64,000 bases of DNA from assembly GCA_028551475.1 (NCBI GenBank), contig CM052358.1:2358501-2422500 (forward strand). Direction: 5' to 3'. The position numbers were made by a program, and so were the translations under genes. Source of the stretch: Casuarina equisetifolia (Eukaryota > Streptophyta > Magnoliopsida > Fagales > Casuarinaceae). Shown here one piece after another: positions 13,806 to 24,742 of this stretch. Position 1 is the stretch's first letter; every line of letters starts with the position of its first letter. Below the pieces are notes generated by a model. The model worked only from the letters and a program-made list of their open reading frames with translations. It was not told the origin of the DNA and did not search any database.

Positions 13806-14651
13806 ATGATAAAACGAGGGACGAAGACATTGGCGTTCAACAGTCACTTCGATTTTGTTGAAAAAATGGCCATCAAACTTGGTGTTTCTCTCTATTTCCT
13901 TCTGATCTCCTTTGTCATCTTCCCTCTGCTCTCTACCCAATGTGAAGCGGCTGCCGCCGGAGGAGGCGGTTCCCTGATAGAAACAACCTGCGGAAAGACG
14001 CAGTTTCCCCCTATATGCACCAAAACTTTGGAGTCAGACCCTCGTAGTTCACAGCAGATCTCACCAGCCTTTCAAGGATCGCCTTGGAGCTGGCTACAAC
14101 ACAAGTCAATGCCGTCACAAGTTGATGATGAAGAAGACATGGAATGGGAGAAACTTTTGTGTATTGGCTTAATAAGAGAACTTTACATATGGTGTCCTTA
14201 TATAACGGAAGGATTAACCATAAAGAAAATTATACAAAGAATTAATGTAATATAATTCTACCTAATACAAAAATACTTTCCCAAATAAACTTAACATACA
14301 TGGTATAATAATTGTCCTAAATAGAGTATATATAATCCCAATATGCACATGTATCTCCAACAAATGCAACTACAGCATTGGCCCACGACTTTATTAATAA
14401 CGCAAGCGACTACCAGTCATGGGGTTTGCGTGTAGCTTTGCTTCGACGACTATAACTCGAGTTCCCATCAACTTACGGACTCAGCTCTCCCATCTTTTAA
14501 TAAGAAAATGTATCAGAGTTCATCCCTAGCAATGGATCTGGCTTCGCAGTCGATACAGCATTGCAATAATCAAGGCATAGCACAGTTAGCAGCAGGCACA
14601 CCTCTGTGGCAGCTTTTAACTGATGTAAAGAATATTATTCTAGTCCTCTAA
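13806..14651 (+). pseudogene. PMEI-like pseudogene with two frameshifts and a ~245 bp insertion
   Basis: The usual start is the ATG at 13866 (MAIKLGVSLYFLL), and there is also an in-frame ATG at 13806. The signal peptide, a Gly-rich segment and the first cysteine pair (ETTCGKTQFPPIC) are intact. A one-base deletion after ESDPRSS (about 14047), relative to the copy at 16.7 kb, shifts the frame, and the conserved ADLTSLSRIALELATTQVNA continues in the new frame. At about 14118-14365 unrelated DNA interrupts the gene. Homology resumes at ATTALAHDFINNASDY, a one-base insertion near 14435 shifts the frame again, and CFDDYNSSSHQLTDSALPSF runs on to a TAA at 14649-14651. The gene cannot make a full inhibitor. 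Confidence 0.85.
14118..14365. mobile_element. Foreign insertion within the PMEI pseudogene, LTR-like
   Basis: The neighbour at 16.9 kb reads straight through from aagtcaatgc to aactacagc, whereas here about 245 bp intervene. Short aatgc matches occur on both sides. The segment holds a TATA-like tatataacgg and ends in ctccaaca, as many plant LTRs do. The left boundary is not clean, so its identity as a solo LTR is tentative. Confidence 0.4.
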
Positions 14652-15074
14652 TTACTTGCACCCTTCAAGTAAATGGATGGTCTTGCAGTCAAATAAGTGC
14701 AATAAATGTGAAAAGCGTTTATGGAATTACTTATCTAATGTAATTTGTTAAGGCAATAGCTTTCCTCATTTTATCCATTATTGTTGGCCTTGTACTTGTA
14801 AAGCACCTAAAGAGCTATGTTATTAAACATTTTTAGCATGATTCCAAGGCATTATCTCAATTAGTGGAGGTGTATTTTTCTATACTATGCAAAGAATTTT
14901 CATCTGCAAAACTATGACACAGTATTTAATTTATTCACCATTTATATATGGTTTTTTTCCCATAATACATGAATTATCAATGGTTAAAATAGAAAGGTCC
15001 ACTCTTTTCTTTAATTAATAATTAAAAGAATGAGATATTTTACATATAAGAGAATTCTAAAGTAGGATTGTTTG
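14652..15074. other. 3' spacer of the A-type PMEI pseudogene
   Basis: This segment is shared with 17236-17635 downstream of the next pseudogene (cacccttcaagtaaatgg and gattccaaggcattatctc are in both). It therefore duplicated along with the gene. No coding potential was seen. Confidence 0.5.
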
Positions 15075-15240
15075 ATGCATTTCCTTCAAAATACTATAGA
15101 TGAGTAAACTAAATTCTTCGATTATCAAAGTCTATAATAAATGTAAAAACAATTCTGCATTTCTTGTTTTAATCAATGTGTTATTTTTTTAATGGATAGA
15201 GATTTGTAAAAGAGTAGAGTTAATGTAATCAATATAATAT
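15075..15240 (+). pseudogene. Strongly decayed PMEI C-terminal remnant
   Basis: Nucleotide-level similarity to 17636-17830 and to 13121-13210 is visible in the blocks taaactaaattcttcg, atcaaagtctataataaatg, aatcaatgtgttat and atagagatttgta. These correspond to the last ~40 codons and the poly(A)-signal region of intact genes. No open frame remains. Confidence 0.55.
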
Positions 15241-16701
15241 ATTAATAACATAAACTTGTTAATCTTCTTTTGCTTGAGAGTTATTCTATTTCTTTTAATT
15301 GATATATAAAAGTTTTTTGTTATCTAAATCTTACTTAAAAACTTATTTTTAGAGAAAAATGACTTTACATTCTAAATTTAACTTTTAAGTAAGAGTATAT
15401 ATTTCAATATGGCATTCAAATTCAAGTTTAATTGAATAAAAGATCTTTTACTTATGGATATAATATTCTTATAAGAAGTATTTTTTTTCTTCTACTGAGG
15501 ATGAAGGGGTGTATTGAAAATAATGTGACAAATGTTTCACATTATCTAAATCTTAGTTATAAATTCTTTTTAGAAGGACAAAGAATCATTCTCCTATTTA
15601 TAAAACACTATTCTTTTTATAAAAAAATAACTAAACAAAAAGTAGCACGGTAATTGCATTGAAATTACTACAATGTGAGACATTGTGAACAACGTTTACC
15701 ATTCATTTTTATCTAATCAATTGCTTATACCTAAATAATAAGACATCTAGGTGCCCTTGTAATTGAATATGTTTTGCTCTATTTTGTGTTAGCAGAAAAG
15801 CCTCATGGACATCATTAAAGACCAACTCAACTCCTGTGCCCTGTCGGCCCCAGGAGTCTTATGCTTCACGCCTTCCTCCCGAGCGCCCACCTGCCAGCGC
15901 CGCGCATAACAGGTTCATCGCACCAGGGCATCCACCAGCCACCAACCCCCATACAACGGCAGATCTAGAAACACCAAAAAGCTGAGGGATAGTAACATAA
16001 AATACATATTTACACTGTTCTTAACATGTCTCATTACCTAAAGTATAGAAAAAACACATCTAATAATGAATGAAATAGGGTAAGAAGGATTTCTAAAAGT
16101 GTGTTATGTATTGTACTGAGTAAATTACGTAATAAGTTACAAGAAACCGACTACCCTATTTGTAGATACTACAAAGAATCTAGAACCTTAGTTGATTCTT
16201 TAAAGATAATGACAATGCTACACCACACTTGAAACCTGATCTATAAAAATACCCGAGAGCTCTTATTGGAATATCATCTTAAAAAAATTTATTATTTTTT
16301 TAAAAGCAGTCATTAAGAGACAATACACTATAATATATAATGATTTAATGATTCTAGATTAAGATATCTACATCATTCCCAACATCGTCTATCTCAAAAA
16401 AAAATTATATAAATGAAAAAAAGCTTAAATTTGCAATGGCTGTAAAATGAACAACTAAAGATAATCATTGATGGTGGCTAATAATGGAGGAGGGGCGTAC
16501 CCTAGAAGTCAACAGTCACGGCGCGTAAACCGGTGTAAGGAGCCGCCTTGTTCGTTGCCCGTTTGAACGATCGAGCAACAAGCAGTGAATTTACTCCAAC
16601 CTCCATGATTACTCCTAACCTTTCGCGACTCGAGGCCACCCATCATAAAACGAGAGACGAAGACATTGGCGTTCAAAAACCTCTTTGGTTTTGTGGAAAA
16701 A
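15241..16701. other. Spacer with an anomalous GC-rich patch, then PMEI promoter region
   Basis: This is mostly AT-rich cluster spacer. At about 15800-15985 lies a GC-rich stretch (gagcgcccacctgccagcgc) unlike anything else in the spacers; it looks inserted, and I do not recognise it. From about 16020 on, the sequence matches the upstream regions of the next copies (aagaaggattt, gataatcattgatggtggc, cggcgcgtaaaccgg). Confidence 0.45.
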
Positions 16702-17235
16702 ATGGCCGTCAAACTAGGTGTTTCTCTCTATTTCCTTCTAAATTCCATTGTCGTCTAACTCCTGCTTTCCACCCAATGTGGAGCGGCTGCCGCCGGAGGA
16801 GGCAAATACTTGATAGAAACAACCTGCGGAAAGACGCAGTTTCCCCCAATCTGCGAAAGAACTTTGGAGTCAGACCCTCGCAGTTTCGAAGCAAATCTCA
16901 CCGACCTTTCCAGGATCGCCTTGGAGCTAGCTACAACACAAGTCAATGCAACTACAGCAGTGGCCTTGAAGCTTGTGACAAACGCGACCGAGTACTCGTC
17001 ATGGGCGGCGCGTGAAGCTTGCTTCGACTACTACAACACCAGTTCCCATCAACTTACGGACACAGCTCTGCCATCTTTTGATCAGAGAATGTATAAGAAA
17101 ACATCCCAAGCAGTGGATCTGGCTTCGCAGTCAATACTTCATTGCAACAATCTACGCGTAGAAGAGTTGACAGCAACGAGCACATGGCTATTGCAGTTTA
17201 CAGCTGATATAAAGACTATTCTAGGCCTCCTCTAA
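16702..17235 (+). pseudogene. PMEI-like gene disabled by a stop in the signal peptide
   Basis: The ATG at 16702 opens MAVKLGVSLYFLLNSIVV, then an in-frame TAA at 16756-16758. The frame then continues unbroken as LLLSTQCGAAAAGGG, ETTCGKTQFPPICERTLESDPRS, ACFDYYNTSSHQL, ILHCNN and LQFTADIKTILGLL to the stop at 17235. The mature domain is complete, with all four conserved cysteines, but no ATG lies between the stop and the first cysteine pair. As written, the gene cannot make a secreted protein. Either it is a young pseudogene or the stop is a sequencing error. It is the closest relative of the 13.8 kb pseudogene (A-type subgroup). Confidence 0.8.
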
Positions 17236-17635
17236 CTTTTGCACCCTTCAAGTAAATGGGTAGTCTTGCAATCATATAAGTACCATAAATGAGAAAAGCA
17301 TTTGTGGAATTACTTATCTAATGTAATTTTTTTCGTAAAATATGTTGTCATTCTAGATAAATTATATCTTTTCTAAAATGGACAGTAAAGTTGTCTAGGC
17401 ATCATCCATTATTTTTGGCCTTGTACTCGTAGATCACTAAAAGAGCTATGTTATTAAAATTTTTGAGCATGATTCCAAGGCATTATCTCAATTAGTAGAG
17501 ATGTATTGTTCTATATTATGTAAAGAATTTTCATGCGCAATCCTATGACAGTGTTTAATTTGTTCATCATGCATATATGATTTTCTTCCTTATAATACAT
17601 GAACTAGTAGTATCAGTTGTTAAAATTGAAAGATC

Positions 17636-17830
17636 AAAGTGAGGATTCTTTCAAAGTGGGAATCATCTACGACATTTCCTCCCACATACTGGAGATGACT
17701 AAACTGAATACTTCGCTTGTCAAAGTTTATAGCATATGTAAAGACAATTTTGTATTATCTCTTCTAATCAATGTGTTATCTTCTTTAATGGATAAAGATT
17801 TGTAAAAGAACAAAGTTAATGTGAACTACA
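17636..17830 (+). pseudogene. PMEI C-terminal remnant
   Basis: The blocks ggattctttcaaagtggg, ctgaatacttcgcttgtcaaag, gtaaagacaat and atggataaagatttgta match the end of intact genes: gtggatactttcaaagcg, aagaatactgtgct, gtaaagacgattctgc and aataaagatttgta. It sits about 400 bp after the A-type pseudogene, as the relic at 15.1 kb does after the 13.8 kb copy. An A-type gene plus a dead B-type tail was therefore an ancestral duplicated unit. Confidence 0.6.
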
Positions 17831-19668
17831 TAGTATATTAATATCATAGATTTGTTAATTTTCTTTTGCCTTGAGTTATTCTATTTCATTTAATTAATAC
17901 ACAAAAGTTTTATATTATCTAAATCTTATTTGAAAATTATTTGTTTTTAAAGAGAAAAGTTCCTTTTCATTCTTAATTTAACTTTTAAGTAGGATAACAT
18001 ATTCAAATATGGCATTTGAATTCAAGTTTAATTGAACAAAAGATCATTTACTTGTGGATATAAGATTCATGTCTAAAGTATCTTTTCATACTTATGAAGG
18101 GGTGCATTGAAAACAATGTGACAAACTTTTCACATTATCTAGAATATTGATTATAAATTCTTTTTATAAGAAGAAAAAAAAATCATTCTATTGTTTATAA
18201 GAAGCCATTCTTTTATATATATATATATTTATATAAACTAAACAAAAAGCTGCAAGATAATTGCATTAAAGTTACTATAATGTGCAACATTGTGAACAGG
18301 ATTTACCATTTATTTTTTGTCTAATCAACTGCTTATGCCTAAAGAATAAGACATCTAGGTGCCCTTGTAATTTAACATATTTTACTCTATATTAGTTAAT
18401 TCAAGAGTCGCAAGTTAGTCAATATAATACAACAAAGTACTGTTAGTTGAGAATAAGAAGTCTTCTAAGGGTTAAAGCCATTGTATTAAATTTTTGTTCC
18501 TTTTTCCAACTTTTGTAGTCCGAAGGACATCAATATAACACTGGTTTCCAACCAAGCTGTTGAAGGACTTCTGTCGTGAGTTTATGCCATTGTGGGTCGA
18601 CCAGAAGCACGAATGGTTCAGTATACGGATTCTGTGTATAGATTAACAATGAATTCTGGTCCAAACGATAGCGAGTGGATTAAGCGCCAATACCCACCAA
18701 CTCATCGGTAAGTCAAGGGTGGAAAGTCTGTCAACAATGTACTTTTGTTTAGAATTCTAAAGATGGTTTGATTTTCGTTAATGGTAGCTACATTAGGAAG
18801 TTGTTTTAAGAAAAGCATTTGCTAAATGTGATAATAATTTGCTTCCTAAAACATGTTGACATTCCAGATAAATTATGAGCCTTCTAAGATGGATAGAAAA
18901 GTGTTAAATGCAAATACTAGAAATAGCTTCGCTCACCTCAACTATTTTGTTAGGACTTATAATCCTTTAATGAAAGTTATTAAGAGAAAGAGACATTTAA
19001 CGCATAAGGACAGCTCTAAATGAAGATATCAATAATGTCAAATATATATCTACACTGTTTTTAACATGTCTCATCACTCAAAAAATAGGAAAACACATCT
19101 TATAATAAATGAAAAATAAGGCAAGAAAGATTTTTGAAAGCGTGCTCCACATTGCATTGAGTGAATAAAATAATAAGTTACAATAGATCGACTTTCCTAT
19201 TTATAGACTCTCCAGCAAATGATCTATTTAGCCGATTCTTTAACAATAATGACCATACTTAAAACTTGGTCTAAAAAGAATTCAAGAGCTCTTATTCTAA
19301 TATCATCTTGAAAATTTCTTTTTAAAATTAAAAAATTAGTCGTTAAGAGATGATACACTTCAATATATAATGAGATAATGATTCTAGATTAAGATATCTA
19401 CGTCATTTCCGCCGTAATTTATCTCCAAAAAAAAAATTATGTATATGGAAAATAGTTTAAATTTGGAATGTCCGTGATATGGACAACTAAAGATAGTCGT
19501 TGATGCTGAACCGCAGCATTAAATGTTCTAGGAGTCAACGTTCACGGTGCGTGAACCGGAGCAAGGAGCCGGCTTGATTGCCCGCTTTGCATGATCCAGC
19601 AACTGACGACGAATCTAGTCCAACCTCTGTGATTACTCCTTAACTTTCACGCCCTCAAATCGGCCAAT
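17831..19668. repeat. Cluster spacer (S3-type) and proximal promoter
   Basis: This carries the S3 spacer family: a block beginning near 18395 (caagagtcgcaagttagtc), then gccaatacccaccaactc at about 18690 and a ttttaacatgtctcat block near 19060. The same blocks precede the genes at 24.7, 31.9, 36.5, 39.2, 41.9 and 45.9 kb. No ORF of note. Confidence 0.65.
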
Positions 19669-19675
19669 TATAAAA
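19669..19675 (+). promoter_or_regulatory. TATA box of the PMEI gene at 19727
   Basis: TATAAAA lies 58 bp upstream of the ATG. The same element sits at the same distance before the starts at 24743, 27082 and 45898. This spacing favours the internal ATG over the in-frame extension further upstream. Confidence 0.7.
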
Positions 19676-19726
19676 CGAGGGACAAAGACATTGGCGTTCA
19701 ACAACCTCTTCCATTTTGCAGCAAAA

Positions 19727-20257
19727 ATGGCCATCAAACTTGGTGTTTCTCTCTTTCTGGTTTTCTTGGCCGTCTCCTTCTTCCTCCCCACCGGAAGCGC
19801 AGCAGCCGCCACGGATAACGGCACGTCCCTGGTAACGAAAACATGCAGCGGCACGGAGTTTCCCGACGTTTGCATCTCCGCTCTGGAGTCCGATCCTCGC
19901 AGTGCGACTGCTGATCTCGTCGGCCTTTCGAGGATTAGCTTGGAGCAGACGGTAAAAATCGCCAGCGATGCTGTGCAACTGGCCTTAATCTTGACAGACA
20001 ATGCGACGGATGAAGAATCATGGCAGTTCCGTTCAACTTGTTATCATGGCTACGACGACAGCGTCAAGGACATTATGAAGAATGCTTTCCGGTATTTCGA
20101 GCAGAGGATGTATGATAAGACGTATCAGCTCGTGGAGGCTCTCAAAGGGTCAGTCGATTATTGCACGACCTTCAACATACCGCAGCTGACTGAAAAGAAT
20201 ACTGTGCTAGGTAGGTTTACTGCAGATGTAAAGACGATTCTGCATCTCCTCTTCTGA
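19727..20257 (+). CDS. PMEI/invertase inhibitor-family secreted protein (copy 1)
   Basis: A single-exon gene for 176 aa. Residues 1-28 form a signal peptide (MAIKLGVSLFLVFL, then LPTGSAAAA). The mature part is a PMEI-type four-helix domain with the four conserved cysteines: Cys40 and Cys49 (KTCSGTEFPDVC), Cys105 (STCYHGYDD) and Cys146 (DYCTTF). In the family these pair 1-2 and 3-4. Possible N-glycosylation sites are NGT (31) and NAT (92). Such proteins act in the cell wall or vacuole and inhibit pectin methylesterase or acid invertase; the sequence does not decide which. The ESDPRSATADLVGL motif recalls the Pla a 1/putative-invertase-inhibitor branch. AATAAA follows at 20280. The reading frame stays open upstream to about 19691 but has no ATG there. 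Confidence 0.9.
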   Translation: MAIKLGVSLFLVFLAVSFFLPTGSAAAATDNGTSLVTKTCSGTEFPDVCISALESDPRSATADLVGLSRISLEQTVKIASDAVQLALILTDNATDEESWQFRSTCYHGYDDSVKDIMKNAFRYFEQRMYDKTYQLVEALKGSVDYCTTFNIPQLTEKNTVLGRFTADVKTILHLLF

Positions 20258-23020
20258 TCGATTTGTAATCTGCTTTACGAATAAAGATTTGTATGAATGA
20301 CAGAGATTTGCTACTTTTCTTTGGCCTCGAGGTTATTCCATTTCTTCTAGCTAGTCTTAAAATGTTTATATTTTCTAAATTTTTTTGAAAATCTGCTTTT
20401 AAAGAGAATATGACATTTCATTTCTTTTCTTTTCTTTTTATTCACTCAACAACATTTAATAAAAATAATTTTTCATTCTTAGATTGACTTTCAAATAAGA
20501 TTGTGCACTTTAATATGGTATTAAAATTTAAGTTTGATTAAACAAAAGATCATTTCCTTACTAATAAAAGATTGTGCAAGAAGTATTTTCTTATACTCAT
20601 CATATAGGGTTGTATTGAAATCAATGTGACAATTGGTTCACATCATTCAAATTTTGTTTAAGAATTCCTTTTATAAGGAAGAAAAATCTTTTTATTATTG
20701 AATCAAGTTTTAAATAAAATTGAACTTTCTAGACATCTTCATTAACAGACATTTAACATTCTTTGTTATTTGAGAATGAAATTTACTTGAATTTCATCCT
20801 CTTTTCTCAATTTCTTCAAGCTACTGATCTTGTATCGTGGGTCAAACTGCATATAGCAAGTCTTCATTTCTAATTCTTATGACTCCTAGAATAGATAGTT
20901 GAATCAATAAATAGTTCAATAAAGCGTTTCGACACCTTACCCATAAAAGTTCATGGAAACTGTGGGGATCCTATCTCCGAGTTGCTTCTCAAGTCATGCT
21001 TATGACACTTTCTGGGTTGTCTTCATATTACCTTTTCAACTTTATTGAAACTTTAACACCGATCTTTAATGTTAATGGGAGAGCCTATGTTTTGTGGTCA
21101 CCTCAATCATGGAGGCTGCATCTATGTCAAGGTGAGATTAGGAAATACTTAACTCCAATTTGAAAATCCTTTTGTAAGGTGACCCTTTGTCCTCATTTCA
21201 CAGATCCGATGATCATGATTGTAGTTGATGATGTGTTTTCTTGGCTTAAGCTACTCAATTACATCCACGACTATGGCTGGATGATTCCATTAACCCCAAA
21301 GTCAAGATTCATGAAATCCCAAAGCCTAGGTTTTATTATCATCAAATTGGAGATTTGCATTAAAAGTATTTTTTGTATTAGAAAGCCCAACGTCCAACCA
21401 AAAGCTAATTCATTGTTGAGTTAGAAAAAACCCCCTTCATTTAAACTTAATTATAAGCTTTCTTCTTTGTGTCTAGAACTATCTCAAAGCTAGTTCAAGG
21501 GTTGGAGGAAATTTCCTTCATTGAAACTTAACCACTAGATTTTTTTTTCTTTAGTGTGGACTCATAACCTCCAACATTTTGCAATATGAGTGTAGAAATT
21601 ATGAATATTAGGTTTTTAATCTCAGATAATTTTGATTTCTCAGATATTCATTGAAAGAGGTAAAAAAAAAAAGGATTTAGAGGTTATAAGATAAAAGGTT
21701 TTATCTTTTTTCCTATTTTGCATTTTTTTATTTAAATACATGAGGACGCAATAACATAATTTTTCCATCAATTATAATTTAACCATTTTAATATTCTCTC
21801 TACCTATTCTTTTTTTTTTTTTTTACCATTTGGTTAGGACATGAAATTCAGGTGATTATTGACCACAACTTTTGCTTCTTGTTCCTAAAATTAACTAGCT
21901 CCACTTCTACATCAACATCAGTATAATTGTAATTAAAAATCTCTCTCCTTAGAGATGACTTAATTAAATAAATATGCACCCATTTACAAGATGTGAGGAA
22001 CTAAACTCTGAGCTGGATTGGTAGAAACCATCAATTCCGTTGATAAGTAGCTTCTTCCCCACAAGAAGCATGCTCCACAAGGCTTTAAGAACATCATGTT
22101 CAACACGTTCATCGTCGTCTCTAACTCACCACATCCATGACCCAAATGAACAGAAGGAATATGGTGGAGGAAACATGCAGCAGTTTATCATGGCACATCA
22201 AAGTATAAACTATGCTCAGAGAAATAGAACAAGAGAAAACGTTAAAAAAGAACACTCGATACGCCAAAATCAGAAGTGGGACTACTATTTTCTTAATGAA
22301 GTAATGAATCTCTGCCCAATTCTATAAGATTTGGAATATCGAAAAGAGCTAAACCCCATTTTCCTCTTTCCTTTTAGTTATTAATTTCTGGATAAAGAGT
22401 CTCACTAGACACTCATTCAAGAATACTATATTGTTTTTGAGCTAAACACCAAAACGTCAACAACATTATGTCCATGTGAAAATCTCACATATTATACCAT
22501 AGTTTTCAAGACTCATGTAGGAAGCATTTTTTATTATACTTAGGATGAAGGGGTGCATTGAAAACAATTGAAAATTATTTTACATTATCTAAATGTTGGT
22601 TATAAATTTTTTTAGTAAGGAGAAAAAACCATTCAACTATCTATAAAAAGCCATTCTTTTTATAAAAAAAAAAGATAACTAAATAAAAAGTAATAAGATA
22701 ATTGCATTAAATTTACTATAATGTGCAACATCGTGAAGAAGGTTCAACATTTATTTTTATCTAATCAGTTGCTTATACCTAGAGAATAAGACAACCAGGT
22801 GCCCTTGCAATTTAACATGTTTTGCCCTATTTTGGTTAACTCAAGAGTCACAAGTTAGTAACATAATACAATAAAAGTATAGAGAATAAGTCTTCTAAGG
22901 GTTAAAGTCATTGTATTTAATTTTTGTTCTTTTTTTTTTCCAACTTTTGTAGACAAATAGACATTAATATAACACTATTTTCCCTTGTCGACCAAGATGT
23001 TGATAGAGTTCCATCCAAAG
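20258..23020. repeat. Cluster spacer: S1 and S2 repeat blocks
   Basis: S1 (about 20790-21420) contains tttcttcaagctactgatc, gtacaataaagcg-like and ggaggctgc blocks. It recurs at 25.34, 28.17, 37.2, 39.93, 42.64 and 47.3 kb. S2 (about 21700-22500) contains gcttcttccccacaagaagc and catcatgttcaacacg and recurs at 29.93, 43.2-44.5 and 48.0-48.9 kb. I see no convincing gene. A short open frame over S2 (22040-22327) is not conserved in the copies. Confidence 0.6.
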
Positions 23021-23826
23021 TTTTATGTTAGCCTAATTTTGATAAGCTCACTAATGTGGGCTTATGTCAATGGGTATTGTATAATTCATTTATTTGAGTT
23101 TATATCAATGAACTCTAAGTTAGTCTAATTAAGTGTGACATAAGTTTCTTATTTGTTAAATATAGATTGACAAATGTGGACTATCATTTAATAGAATTGT
23201 AATGAGAGGGCTCATTTAAGTAGCACATAAAATAAGGGTTAGGTCCCTCTAGTTTTGATAGATGCACATAAGTATTACATACCAAAAAGGAGTCTATAGA
23301 GATTTTATTGGCTAATAATGGCTTTGAGAAGTTGGGCTATTAATTATAAGGTTTAAGCTCATAAAGGGCAAAATCATCATTTTGCATATAATATGTACCT
23401 TTTTGTGAAAGGGTATGGTAACCAATTGGTGCATTTTCGTGAAAGAGTATGATAACAATTGGTGTCTTTTCGTAAAAGGGTGTGTTAATCGACGAGTACA
23501 TTTTTATGAAAGGGCATGTTGCTCTATGGATAGAACTCACATGCGAGTTTTTGGTGATGAAAATTGAGATCCTTTCAATTTTTACGGTCATAAGTTAAAC
23601 CTCATCAAGTTATTCTTTTCAAAACCTAAATCGGATATCTCATCGAGCCAATGTTTAAGAAGAGAATAAATGGGAAGATCAAGTCTACTCTCACTAAATA
23701 TGGATCCAAATTTAGGTATGAATCTTGTCTATTTGGTTTATTTAAAACTGGTTTGGTTGTTCTTGATTTGGCTATATGATTTTAGGCCTTTTGGACTCAT
23801 TGGAGCCCAATTTTTCTAACATTTTA
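23021..23826. mobile_element. Solo LTR with 5 bp target-site duplication
   Basis: The element runs 23026-23821 (796 bp), begins TGTTAG and ends CTAACA, the short terminal inverted repeat of LTR retrotransposons. It is flanked by a direct repeat TTTTA at 23021-23025 and 23822-23826. Other copies of this spacer read straight through here (agttttatgtcatcacag near 30675; agttttacgccattacgg near 44796), which gives the empty site. No gag-pol remains, so LTR-LTR recombination removed the interior. It is not similar to the copia LTRs at 35-41 kb. Confidence 0.8.
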
Positions 23827-24684
23827 GGTCGTTGTGAGTCTACTAGAAGCACAAGTGGTTTCATTAGACATAATTTGTGCACACTAATAAAGGTTGAATT
23901 TTGGTCTAAAAGATAGTGAGGAGGTTAAGCTTCCAATACCCACCAAACCATCAAGGAAGTCAAGGATGGAAAGTCTATCAACAATGTGCTTTTGTATAGA
24001 ATTTTAAAGATGGCTGACTTTTGTTAATGAAAGCGACATTAAGAAATTGTTTCAAGAAAAGCATATGCTAAATGTGAGAATAGTTTCCTTGCTAAAACAT
24101 GTTTACATTCTAGATAGATTATAGGTTTTCTAAGATGGACAAAAAATTTGCAAATGCAATTACTAGAAATAGCTTTGCTCACCTCATCCATTTTGCTAGG
24201 ACTCATGATCTTTTAGTTAGAATAGTTATTAAGAAAGTGAGACATTTTTTGTTGTGGTGGTGTCCTATAATAAATGAAAAATAGGGCAAGAAAGATTTTT
24301 GGAAGCTTTCTCTATATTGTATTGAGTGAAAAACATAAAAGTTACAAAGGACCCGCTAATTCTATAACAATCATGACCTAATTTATGAATAATTCTATGC
24401 CACACTTGAAGCCTACAAAGACAACATTTCCACCGTAGTCTACCTCCATTAAAAAAAAAAACTTTTATTTAGATAATTTGGAATGACTGTAAAATGGACA
24501 ACTAAAGATAGTCGCTGATGCTGGCCAATAATGGAGAATGGGCTGTAATCTGAGTCAACTGCCACGATGCATAAACTTGAGTAAGGAGCCGCCCTAACTG
24601 TTGCCCGCTTTGAATGATGGAGCAACTATCAATGAATTTAGGCCAACTTCCATGATTACTTTTTCGCGCCTCAAGCCCACCCAT
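23827..24684. repeat. Cluster spacer S3 before PMEI copy 2
   Basis: The S3 block resumes after the solo LTR (gttaagcttccaatacccac at about 23925). It runs into the conserved proximal promoter (aaagatagtcgctgatgctg at about 24505; gccgccctaactg at about 24590). No ORF is supported. Confidence 0.6.
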
Positions 24685-24691
24685 TATAAAA
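24685..24691 (+). promoter_or_regulatory. TATA box of the PMEI gene at 24743
   Basis: TATAAAA, 58 bp upstream of the ATG. Confidence 0.7.
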
Positions 24692-24742
24692 CGAGAGACG
24701 GAGACATTGGCGTTCAACAACCTCTTCCATTTTGCAGTAAAA

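Noticed and set aside
22040-22327. Plus-strand ORF in spacer S2 (also at 44043-44267 and 48391-48651)
   Set aside because: Reading frames differ in length and are interrupted between copies. No known domain was seen, so it is treated as repeated spacer.
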